From NCBI GenBank assembly GCA_025345505.1, contig JANVCC010000030.1:13713913-13777912 (forward strand): a DNA stretch of 64,000 nucleotides. Direction: 5' to 3'. Position 1 is the first letter of the stretch, and each line of letters opens with the position of its first letter. This DNA comes from Todiramphus chloris collaris. Taxonomy: Eukaryota; Chordata; Aves; Coraciiformes; Alcedinidae. Under the pieces are notes generated by a model. It saw nothing but the letters and a program-made list of their open reading frames with translations, had not been told where the DNA came from and made no database searches. Position numbers and translations under genes: made by a program. Below, one piece after another: positions 1 through 60,200 of this stretch.

Positions 1-2442
1 TCATATGATACAAATACAAGCCACTTTAAAATATGAAATGCATCCAGTTCAGACATTGTTTTCAAACTAAGGCCACTAAGATATGGTCACTTCTCTTCCT
101 CATTTTAGTAAATGAATTTGTACTACAATTAGAACAGCATAAAAGTCATCAAAGCTTATCTTTTTCTCTTGTAAAATCTAGTTCATGAGTGTCTTAATCT
201 ATCTGCTGCAGATTTCTTGCACACAAATAGGTTAGATATAAAATTGAAATTTCTTGTTTGGGGTGGTATCTTACGCTTCCTACTTAAGACATGGGAGCTC
301 CAAACTCTTGTATTATTTCTACCATTTGGCCAGAGCAAGAGGGAAATAATTTTCACATAGTTTCACCATGTTAGATTTCTGCTGTTTACATTTTTCCTCC
401 CTAGTTTGCAGTGTGAAGCAACCATAAAGACTCCTTCACACCATCAAACTAACATCTCCCTTACACCCAAAGCTACCCAAACCAGTGTGGTAGAAAGGGG
501 TTTTTGATTTGTATCCAGCAGCGACCTGAAGCCATCTTACACAGCTGTTCATAAGAAGATTCAAGTTTTGAGTAAATCTGGAACCAATGTCACTTCAGTA
601 TCCTGGCAACATTAAACATACTGCCTGGGTAGATGTTGGTAAAGAGAGGCACGTGATCACTCCTAGAGATTATTTCTGATGGGTTAATGGCAGCACGCAA
701 TTGCAGTTTTTCCTCTCCATTTATAAAGCAGGAATATAATGCTCAGATGCTCCAGTGACAACTAAGATTTATTCCTGAAAAACACTTTCTGAACAGGCTG
801 TAAGTCTACTCTAATAGCCGAATCCACAGAATCAGTCCAGGTCTCCTAGCCCACCATGGGCAAAAGACTGTGTAGTGGGACCTTGGACCTGGTAACAATG
901 ACCCTACTATAAAGTGTCACTTTATGTGTATATTTAGTCATGTATTAGCCAGTCAGGATTTTTAAGGCCTGAAGTTCTTTCGAAGGAGTGCAGGAAAATT
1001 ATTAGATAATCACTGAGCTTATATTAATCAGTTGCTGTTTTCTTCTTACACACAAACACATCCATTTAATATATATATATATTAAATGAGGGCTTGTGAA
1101 AGCTGTGGCCATTATGATGGTGCAAAAGTTGACCACTGTGAGAAAGGACACAAAGTGAAAACTCCATCTCTGCATTCAGGTTATACCAGGCAGAAGAAGT
1201 AGCTGCCATTCTCAGACAGATGCCATTTTATTTCTAGGCTAGAACTCAGAAGAAATATCAAGACTGTGCAAGACAAATTCTGTCCTGGGATAGCCATGGA
1301 TGTTTGATGGTTTTTTGGTTTTTTTTTCCTTTGGATATGCATTTCATATATATTGCTTTTTTTAAAAAAAATAAGAAATATCCTCTTTTTCCATGCCCAG
1401 ATCTGGTATGTTACACTTGTCCGTTCTAAGGCCCTGGTAATTTAATCAATATAATCCCATCTGAATGGTACAGCTGCCAAAAAGACACATTTGAATGACT
1501 CAGTCAGATCCTCTGCTTGCTTGAATGCTAATGCCAGCACAAGGCAGTATCAGGGAACAAACATGGGCAAGATAAAGCTGCGGCCACTCCCGATCCAAAA
1601 CTGTAGACCTCTCTCAGATTCAACTACACCTGTGTAACTACAGCCTAAAGCAGTCTGCATTGTTTTCTGTACGGATCTTCCACACTAAAATGGAGAATAA
1701 ACGTATTTTAAAAAATGGAAAATATCAACATGAAAGCAAAGACAGGCAGAGTGGATGACACGGAACAGTTTTCAGGACTGGTATGTTCTTCTAAGAACCA
1801 CCCCTACATTCTAACTTCATTACACTGTTGTATTTCAGGTTATCCATCTATTTTAATGTACATAGATATATCAATGCTGTGACTTTTGAGTATTAATACC
1901 TGTAGGTTTTTTTAGAGGGACTTGTAGTCTCTCAGCTTCAGTATCTGCAGAAATAAAAGCATTAAATGCCTGTATCCAAAGCTACCTGGATTTGATCAAG
2001 TCCAAAACTGAAAAGTAAAAAATAATTTAAATTTGAGATCTCATTGGTATTGTACTTCCTTGGTCAGGACAGTGAAAAGGAGAAGTCTCATCTCAGAAAT
2101 TAAAAGATTAAGATCTAGTTGTTCCAACAGAAGACAGAGCATATTCAAGGAGCTCTATACTGTAGGATTTCTTTATTTGATTTACAATGCAGCCTTCTAG
2201 CTCTGACCTCATTCACAACCAAGAGCAAGGTGTTACAGAACCTTCTACTGGAAGATTATTTCTTCCAAAGCAGGAAATCCAACCTAACAAGGTTTTTGTC
2301 TTTCCCATTTTCTTTGAATCTGTCCTCTTATGGGGCGGTAGTAAATGCACTTTTAGGGAGGGAAGGTTTATTTATCAGGCATTGTTTTTGTAAAGAATCT
2401 TAAAAATGAAAAAACATCTTGGTCTCATTTGTTTGGACTTAC
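1..2442 (-). other. ARMC9 intron 20 (partial), or 3' UTR of short form
   Basis: AT-rich, with no exon matching the recalled ARMC9 tail (I looked for a TPEMLDWNPP-like segment) and no other gene. Contains a 26-bp perfect palindrome at 1063-1088 built on an AT dinucleotide core. Confidence 0.6.
2367..2372 (-). promoter_or_regulatory. Candidate poly(A) signal for a short ARMC9 isoform
   Basis: TTTATT on the + strand, AATAAA on the transcribed strand, about 70 nt after the read-through TAA at 2441-2439. A second AATAAA lies near 2172-2177. Position fits a short 3' UTR if the exon 20 donor is not used. AATAAA is common in AT-rich introns, so this is suggestive only. Confidence 0.4.
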
Positions 2443-52309
<49,867 letters not shown>

Positions 52310-52324
52310 GGCTAAGTGCTGCTG

Positions 52325-52348
52325 CTACATCTCACCGCGGATAGACAT
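52325..52348 (-). other. Upstream open reading frame in the ARMC9 leader
   Basis: ATG TCT ATC CGC GGT GAG ATG TAG, seven codons then stop, ending 15 nt before the ARMC9 start. Present in the mRNA if the leader is contiguous to at least 52348. A candidate 3' splice site just upstream (TGCTAAC branch-like motif, then CTTCTCTGCAG ending at about 52357) would also retain it. Confidence 0.5.
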
Positions 52349-52701
52349 GGAAAGCTGCAGAGAAGCGGAGCGTTAGCAGACAGCCCAGCGCAGCCCTTCA
52401 CCCATCTCAGCCCCAGACAAACCGCGTGAGGAAGACAACCCGCCCCTCCTCGTAAGGCGCCTACAAAGAAGTTCCGGAGCCGGCTCTCGCCAGGCCGCGG
52501 GGCGCTCACGCCGGCTCCTCACAGAGCAGCCCGTGAGTGGGGCCGGGGCGCTGCAGCCACCCCTTCAGGGCTGAGAACACGCGGCTCCGCCCGCTCCCGA
52601 GCTAACCGGAGGCGAGGGGAGGGAAGCACACGACCCCCGAGTGCCACCGGCACGGCCGCGCCGAGGCCTGCCCTGCCTGCCTGCCCGCGCCGCCGCCTCC
52701 C

Positions 52702-52715
52702 GTCGCCTTGGCAAC
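52702..52715. promoter_or_regulatory. RFX X-box, consensus
   Basis: GTCGCCTTGGCAAC fits the RFX-family X-box GTNRCC-N2-RGYAAC at every defined position. It is an imperfect palindrome, so orientation does not matter. About 390 bp upstream of the ARMC9 start codon. RFX2/RFX3 sites of this kind mark promoters of ciliary genes. Confidence 0.8.
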
Positions 52716-52735
52716 CGCGGCCTCCCTCCCCGCCA

Positions 52736-52743
52736 CACGTGAC
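52736..52743. promoter_or_regulatory. CACGTGAC E-box
   Basis: Canonical USF/MITF-type E-box core CACGTG with a flanking AC, 20 bp beyond the X-box and 10 bp from the CCAAT box. Binding is inferred from the motif only. Confidence 0.45.
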
Positions 52744-52752
52744 TCTCCTCAG

Positions 52753-52757
52753 CCAAT
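52753..52757 (+). promoter_or_regulatory. CCAAT box (NF-Y type)
   Basis: AGCCAATCGC contains the NF-Y core CCAAT with favourable flanks. Inverted relative to ARMC9 transcription, which NF-Y tolerates. Lies 37 bp from the consensus X-box; RFX and NF-Y sites often occur together. Confidence 0.55.
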
Positions 52758-52861
52758 CGCAGGCCGAGGAGCGGGCGGTGGGTGTGGCGGGAGAGTCAGC
52801 GCCCTTCCTGCGGGCAGCGCCCCCTGCAGCGCTGGGGGTGGAGCTGCCGCTTCTGGCTCTG

Positions 52862-52875
52862 GTTACTGCAGCAAC
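52862..52875. promoter_or_regulatory. Second X-box-like site
   Basis: GTTACTGCAGCAAC matches GTNRCC-N2-RGYAAC except for T in place of the last C of the first half. The right half AGCAAC is perfect. It is 160 bp from the consensus site. Confidence 0.5.
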
Positions 52876-52934
52876 AGGCGGCTGGGCAGCCCCTTACCAT
52901 CCCGGCCCGGACAGGGGGCTTCCAGGCCCCGCTA

Positions 52935-52973
52935 GCGCTGCCTCCCCCTGGCGCTGCCTCCCCCTGGCGCTGG
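52935..52973. repeat. 16-bp GC-rich tandem repeat
   Basis: GCGCTGCCTCCCCCTG occurs twice in tandem, followed by the start of a third unit (GCGCTGG). Inside the CpG island. Confidence 0.85.
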
Positions 52974-53130
52974 CCCGCAGCTCTCAGCTGCACGGTGGCC
53001 TCATTTCTCCATCCCACTGCCATCGCAGTTGTTTCCCCGCTCGGGCCCCGAGGGAAGAGCTGCGGTGCTGGTTTATGCGGGTCCTGGCAGCGGGGGCCAG
53101 GAGGTGCTGGAGCACACACGGTCACGGTCA

Positions 53131-53916
53131 TTACCTGGAGCAAAAGCTTCGCTCTCTTGCACGGCTGACCAGTTAGCACGTGCTCACGGCCATTGGTATT
53201 GGCTCCTCCACTCTCCTCTTCATCTACAGATGTGGTGTCCTCTTTTTTTTCTTTTTTTACTATGCATGTTCCATGAGGAGAGGGCTGTTGTGAGGAGGGG
53301 GCATCTCCTACCCAAGGGCAGGATTTTTCCCATGTGAATGGTATTACCCTGAGCATAGGTTACTTTTGAGCAACTTGTTTCAGGAGTCAGCAGATGCTTC
53401 CCTTACCTAGTCCTTGACAGGCTGCCTTTTTGGTCACTTGCCCAGCTCCTGGCTCACTTTCACAACCTCCTTTAGTCATTCCCCGATTCCGTGATGTGTA
53501 ACAGTCCTTACAGCAGCCCAGCAGGCCCAGCTGCTAGCACACCCACCGCCAAGCACTGCCATCTTCAACAGGCTGGAAATGCTGGGAGCGATTCCCGCTC
53601 CGGGTACACCAGCCCACGGCCCAGTCTGCCTGCTCCCCTCACCTCGCAGCCCGGAAGGTTTGTCTGAAAAAGACACTGGGCTAAAAAGGCAGAGCCTTGC
53701 CAAGGCAGCACTGCATAACCAGCCTGAATCACAGCCCCAGTGCAGCCAGGGTGAGGGACACCAAGACCAGCATCGTGGGTTGTGCATACAGCACTCTGAT
53801 GGGCATGTGTCCAACGTGTCATCGGCTCTTGTGGAAGCTTGACCAAAACGAACAGGAGGGTTGGCAAAGCTCCTTATCAAGGCTTTGTCCTTTTTTTAAT
53901 TAACAATGGTGTTAGT
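53131..53916. other. Flank between CpG island and CR1 copy
   Basis: Moderate G+C with a T-rich tract at 53241-53258. Several overlapping open frames on both strands up to 134 codons, none with a recognisable motif. No gene called. Confidence 0.5.
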
Positions 53917-54260
53917 ATCATAGGAAGGTTGGGGTTGGAAGGGACCTTAGAGCTCATCTAGTTCCAACCCTCTGCCATGGTAAGGACACCTCCCACCAGA
54001 CCAGCTTGCTCAAGGCCCTATCCAACGATGGAGCACCCACAACTTCCCTGGGCAAACTGTTCCAGTGTCTCACCACTCTCAGAGTGAAGAATTTCCTTCT
54101 TATTGCCAATCTAAATCTAACCTCTTCCATTTTCAAACTATTACCCCTTGTCCTATCACTACAGGCCTTTGTAAAAAGTCCCTCCCAACCCTTCTTGTAG
54201 GTCCCCTTCAGATACTGGAAGGCAGCAATAAGGTCTTCCCAGAGCCTTCTCTTCTCCAGG
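53917..54260 (-). mobile_element. CR1 LINE fragment, minus orientation (about 345 bp)
   Basis: + strand TCATAGGAAGGTTGGGGTTG and GGGACCTTAGAGCTCATCTA are the reverse complement of the CR1 3' end. The minus strand reads FRLAIRRKFFTLRVVRHWNS, LPREVVGAPSLDRALSKLV, the C-terminal CR1 peptide. 5'-truncated and inactive. Confidence 0.92.
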
Positions 54261-57200
54261 TGTTAATGAGCCCCTTGCCATTAACACCAAGTTTCTAGCA
54301 AGTATTTCCTAGACACAGCAAAGCAATGTCATCAGTGATGTCCTGCCCAGGGTTTGGACTCACCCTGTCCAGCCTTGTTTTCCACCATAAACACCATCAG
54401 ATGACCCATGTCTTCCGCAAATCCCACAACCAGACACAGCAGGGCACCATCTTGCTTCATTCAAAGGGCTCCTAAAGTGGTCAGCCAAAACTGAAAGCAG
54501 AGATTTGCACCTGCATCCCACACACAGATTGCGTGGAATGGAGGGATGTTAAATATCTTATAAAGGGCAAAAGCAGCCTTGATATATACCCCCTCCCATG
54601 CCTTGCCTCAAGTTATGATTGTCCCAGTATGGGATAGAACAATGGTTTGAGCCAGAGTTGTGCCAAATGGCACAGTTTTTACTTACTTGCATTTCATGTG
54701 ATGGATGAAAAGGTACCAGGAACAGGTCACTTCATCCTTCACCTCTGTCTGTGCCAGAGGCCCTTAAAAACACCTCATTCCCCAGCTCAGCATGCCTGGG
54801 AGATGTTCTCAGGTAAATAAATCCTGCTAGGGAAGAAGCTTCTCCAGGAAGTCAGGAGAAATCTCATCAGTTTTCTTCAGGCTCCCCCTCTCCTCAGCAC
54901 TCTCAGCAAGCGCATCACAACATGCAAGGGCAAGAGGACAGTAGAGCAGATTCCTGAAACCCCATCGAGGGCTCCACTGCTCTCAGCACGTTGCAAAGTC
55001 CACAGGGCACTGCGGTTTGTTTGCATCGCAGTGCCCTGCTGCACATTGTTCGAAGATGATGCAAGCCCAGGACAGAGTTGGTGGAGTGGTGTGGCACCTG
55101 CCAGTGTGCCCTGCTGCAAGCCAGAAGAACCCAGGTGGAGGAGGCTGGTTGCTTGTCTGGGGTTGTTGTAAACAGAAAGGGAACACCTTGGCTGAACCTG
55201 GGCAGAGGAACCCCAGGGTGAATAATCCAGCAATGCTAAAATCAGGCATGAGGTTTCCTGATGAAGGAACTGGTCAGGACTGCAGGCAGCATTTGTTCTG
55301 GAAGATGAACATCCAACACCTTGCGCAATGCCGGCCGTTCCATCTTCCCTTGAGCAGGTGCATCACTACAACAAACCTCAGTGTCACTCACGGGCACACC
55401 CTCTCCTGCTCAGGCACTCCAGATACTCTTTGCTTTGCCATATCCCTTGCATATTCGTGTTGAGAATTCCAGATGGTGCAAAACCATCTGGACCATGGCA
55501 AAACCACTGCAACTCAAAGGAGTGCTGTGCTTCCAGGGTTTGCCACTACAGCACTGTTCAAAGATGAAGATAGGAATGCTCCCTTCTATTTATTTTAAAA
55601 AACAGGTGCTGGGCTGCAGAGAAATTTTTATAGACCTGTGGCTTCTTGGAGGATGTTGACAGCCTGGAGTTTGGATGAAAGATATTCCTAGAAAACACAC
55701 TGTAAGTCTTAGAAAGCACTTGGCAGTGCCAAGAAAGCAGCATGCAATTTCTACAAAGCAATGGGGAATTTCAGGGTTTGGTGATTTGTGTACTAAATAC
55801 CAAAGTTTTCTGTTTATAAACAAGCATAACGTTTATATACGTGAAACTTCTATACTTAATCATACAAATAGTAGACTCACTCTGTTTATACAGAGTATGT
55901 CTACAGTCAGAAGTTTCCTCTTTCTGTTGCATTCACTTTGCAGAGATGCCACAATAGCAAACCTGAAGTATTTTTGTCGAGTTTTACCATGCTAAAGCTT
56001 CCCACGCATTTAGTCCTTCCCCAGCAGGAGGAAGTACTGGGACCCTTGGCCAATTACAGCCTGCTTGCCACTGCTGCATGTGTAGCCTTCTGGGCTCCTT
56101 CTTGCTCCAGCTGGAGGAAGGTAATGGGGATGTGAACTTTTCCTCCTCACCACGGGGAAAGAGAGAAGGATTTTATGCCAATTTTCTCCTTTTCCCATCT
56201 TCAGGATGATGTGCATCCAGCTGGCTTTCTCCTAGGAGCAGCCAAACAGGACTGACATTCTATCCTATGGTTCTATCATACCATGCTCTGGGCAGGATGG
56301 CAGGAAGGGCTGTGTAGGATCTGGGCTTTGCTTGATCATATTTTTACTTCTTTTTCTCCTGCTATTGTTGCAGAAGCCCCCTCCCAGAAGGCAGGCAAGG
56401 CTGCTGTGTACATGCTGCCTCGCACAGGCTTTGCCATGTTCCTGCACTGCTTGAACAGAGACCCATTCTCAGGGAGGTGCTGCCCAGGGCTCACCACCCA
56501 CCCTCTGGCCAGCACCTGGGGCATGGTCAGGAAGAGGCAAAGCTTGTGCCTCAAACCTGAAAAGCAGGACTCCACCTCCCTGTGCATCCAAAGTAGGACA
56601 TTCATCACTGCCACAGGCATCACCATGGCTCTGTAGTTCAGGTTTTTCTTGGCGCAAGTGTCACCACCACCTCTGTAGCGGGGCTGAGCCACCAGCTCCA
56701 CCAGATGCAGGTCCTGGACTGGATCATAACCTGCTGCTGGATTGCAAAACCAGAAGGCTATTCTCTGCACCCAAGTGGAAAGGTTTGCAGGACATATGCT
56801 CTTGCAGTAGCCTTTCCAAGTGGTTGCATTAAAAATAAACACAAGCAGGCAAGAGAGGAACACATTTCAAGCTTAAACATCTTGTTATTTTCTGAGTCAA
56901 ACGTTAGCTTTTAGTTGCCAAAAAAGATTTTGGTTTGGATTTTCAACAAATACTTTAAAGGAACATTTAGGCAATAAATAAACAAGATATTTGAATTTTT
57001 TGTTGATGACACATTATAGTTGGTTGTGTTGGAGCACGGACTGGCTCCTACTGGGACTGGCTGGGGGGCAGAGGGTTTTGCTTGGACCAACGTCCTGCGC
57101 TCAGGCAGAGCACTTTCCCAGCAGTTCAGATGCTACTCACATACTAAATTACACAGCAATGGTCCCTCTGGGCCCTCCACAAGGAAAACTGAGGCAATGG

Positions 57201-60200
57201 ATTTGCAAAACCTCTCTGCTCTCCCCAGTTCAAGCCACCATAAAGCTGCTCTGTCCCACTTGCATGGGGCTTGTTCTGCTGCTGTTGAGCCTGAAGTTTC
57301 ACCTCTGCCCACCTTTCCCCAGAAAAGTTCGTTCAGCCTGTGCCAGGCTATTTATATGCAGATATTTCTTCAGTAATTTCCTGTAACCAAAGTCCCCGTC
57401 CAGGAGAGGCACGATGGAAACTTTGATTTTGTGCCATGGGATGCATGAAGGAGCCAACAGGGTGAAGTCAGCTCTCCTTGAGGTCCAGAAGCCTCTTGAC
57501 CTGCTCAGTGCACAGCAAGGAAGGGAGAAGGAATGGGATCATGGGTCCCCACAAAGATCCTTTCAGCTCCATTGCAAAAAGGTGAAGAAAGCCTCCAGGC
57601 ACCTTGCAGTCCAGTGTGGAAGGAGCTAGAGCTTTCTTCTCCTAGCAGGACTTTGCAGATGAGGACAGGAGCATCCAGGGCTCAAGCATGTCCCTCAAGT
57701 AGAAGAGAAACCGCTTTCTCCAGCACTTGTAAAACCTCCTTGCCAGTGCCACCATCCTGGTGCATGCTGGCCAAAGGACGGAGTCCTCCAGCACTTTCTC
57801 TGCTCCTCAGTCCCCATAGATCAGCCCATGGCACCTTTCCAGCTGTGGCAGGGGTCACCCTTCAGAGTTCCCTACAGGGGTAGAGCTGACAACTGGGAGA
57901 CACCGACTGTCTTTGTGGGGCTGAGGGTGCCTCCATGGGGGATGGTGGCAGCCCAGTGCCCTGGACCCAAAGTGAGACCCAGCTGGGCTTTCTGGCATGA
58001 GCTCATTTAAGACAAAGATCATTAAGCCCCAATCATGGTGAACAGCAATGGGGGAGAGAACTTGGCTTGCAGTAACAGCGAGGTGTTCCAGCCAAAAATG
58101 GCAAGGGGCTGGCAGGAGGGAAGAGCTAGAGATGCTCCATTTAAAAAAAAAAAAAAAAAAAAGGAGAAAATAGTCCAGGAAACTTGATGCACAGAATAGC
58201 AGGACAGAGAACTTCGTCATCAGGAGAAGCATCCCCAGTCCCAGAAACAGCCCCTGGGAGCCTCATTGCCTTCATTGCATAGCCACAGCTTCCATGCTGC
58301 TACCAGCACAGACTGATGTCCATCTGTCCCATGCCACAGACACAGGACCAATGGCCACCTGCCCAGTCACTCGAGGACAAACTGCTGAACTTCCAGGCCC
58401 TTAAGAGGAGCAAGCAACAGGCTCTGTGTACAAACGAGCCCATGAACTCTGCTGTCCAGTGCAGATGTTTCCAGCAAATTATTTTCAGCTGCTTCTTGTT
58501 CATCCCTGACCCCCAGATTTCATGCTTAAGTTAAAAATAAAACAGATCTCTGTGTGAAGTTGAAAGAGAATTTGCCCAGCCCTACAGGAGCTATCTCAGG
58601 TTCTCCTCTGGGAGGACATGGTGGAGAAACAAAAAGTTAATCCATCTTGGTTCTCATTGACACAGAAAGGAGAAAAACAATTAAACGGGAGAGTCAGCCT
58701 AAAGCTGAGAACAAAGACACTGCACCAATATTTCAGGTCTTTTTCCTTCATTCTGAAGGGGAAAAAATTGTTCCATGCTTCATCCCTTGCAGGTTATCTT
58801 TGGAGGAACAGTGTCTCCATAATTTCTGCTGACAATTAACCTTGCCTGTGCAGCGATTCTTCCCTGGGTCACCAGAGCAGCTATTTATACCCTTGGCCAG
58901 GGATTCTGTTGCTACCAAATGACTGCCCTTTCCCTTGGACAGCCCTTCCCCAAGGCAGTGAGCAGCGAGCCTCAGGGTGTCCCCCACCAGGGACTCTGCC
59001 GGGCTCCCCAGAACCCACTTCACTTGGACCCTTATTGTACAGACCCTCCACTGTCCACTTGCTGCACGTGCTTTGCAATCACAAAGGAAACAAACCTGAC
59101 ATACATGCTGCTTAAGCACACACAGGCACATGGGTGTCAGGCAGCAGGGTCCATCAGACCAAGGGCACAGGCTTGAGACATCTGAGGTTATGGTCTCCAG
59201 GACCTCTGATTAGCCAGGCTCCAAAGGACTTGGGCAGAAATGGGTTTTGCCTCGAGTCACCTCTCTGCAATACGGGGGTGGTGCTGATTCCTCCATGAGC
59301 TGGAAGAGACACCGATGGTTCGTCAGTACCTGCGCAGCAGTTCTGCTGACCAAAAAACCAGAGCCTTAGCTGTGCAGTCAATGCCAGGATCTGGAATACA
59401 GACCTCAGAACAAAACTCCAGACCTAGGCTGCTGCCAGCTGGACCACTTGCCCACACGTGGCAGGATTTCAGAGGCCAAGTCAAGCCAGTCCTGAGCTGG
59501 AGCCCAGCAGCAGAAGCTGGGGAAGCTTCTCACGAGGCAGAGAGCACAGGCCAGCCCGATCCCACCAGTACTAGAGAAACACACTGAACTGGGTCTGCCA
59601 AAACCAGTTTTCTTCACTGAGGGAGAAAAGAGATTTGCTCCCACTTGAAGCCGCCCTGGGGAAAGATCAGCACCTTCGGATGAAGGCTTTGCGACTAGTC
59701 CTACCAGAGACTGCAAGCAAATACTGCAAGCCTTGTGCAGTCCTGCGATGTCTCTGCTCCTCCTCTCCTCCATCCTGCTACTGCTGCAGGGTTAAGGTGG
59801 GTCCAGAGCTGGGCTCAAAACCCAACCCATCACCAACACCAAGAGCAGCAGGGAGGAGCCCAGGGCAGGAAGAAATATGGCAAGGACAAGGGTGGGGGAC
59901 GCTCCAGCCTACACAGGATGCAGGGATATAAATGGCCAGCTTCATCATCATTATCAGTGGCACCCAACCTTTGTGCTGAATGGTGAGAAGGAAGAGCTTT
60001 GCTTGGCCCTGGAAAGAAGGGGAGAGATATGGAGGGCGGCACTGCTGTGATGGGGAGATGACAAGGCCTACTGAGTGCCCACTGGGGCAGAGGAGCAATG
60101 GCAGGGGTCTGTCAGACCCCTCTGTGAAGACTTTTTGCCCTAGGAGCTTTACCTCCAACACCTCCATCTCCACTCCGGTCCTCAGCACAGTGCCAAGCAC

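Larger units (their letters stand above)
52320..53130. promoter_or_regulatory. CpG island, ARMC9 promoter region
   Basis: An abrupt shift from AT-rich DNA to G+C-rich, CpG-dense sequence that starts at the ARMC9 start codon. No TATA box. It contains two X-box-like sites, a CCAAT box and a CACGTGAC E-box. A good donor-like ATG|GTAAGG at 52898/52897 on the minus strand could end a noncoding first exon, giving an intron of about 540 bp to the acceptor at 52357; the start site itself cannot be set from sequence. The open frames here (145 and 186 codons) are typical of GC-rich DNA and are not called as genes. Confidence 0.85.

Noticed and set aside
1..2442. Searched for the next ARMC9 C-terminal exons
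   Set aside because: No segment resembling the recalled tail (TPEMLDWNPP or the preceding Ser/Pro-rich part) was found in any minus-strand frame; they are likely left of the window.
52739..53356. Open frames of 145 codons (+) and 186 codons (-) across the CpG island
   Set aside because: CpG-rich DNA has few stop codons; both are arginine/proline/alanine-rich and match no family, and they overlap each other on opposite strands.
56250..56282. TTCTATCCTATGGTTCTATCATA resembling a CR1 3' tail
   Set aside because: Only the tail-like repeats are present, with no preceding CR1 consensus, so a LINE origin cannot be supported.
56336..56863. 175-codon open frame on the minus strand, longest outside the CpG island apart from the promoter-region frame
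   Set aside because: No recognisable domain; overlapping open frames exist on the other strand and in another frame, as expected for G+C-richer DNA. No convincing promoter or splice context.
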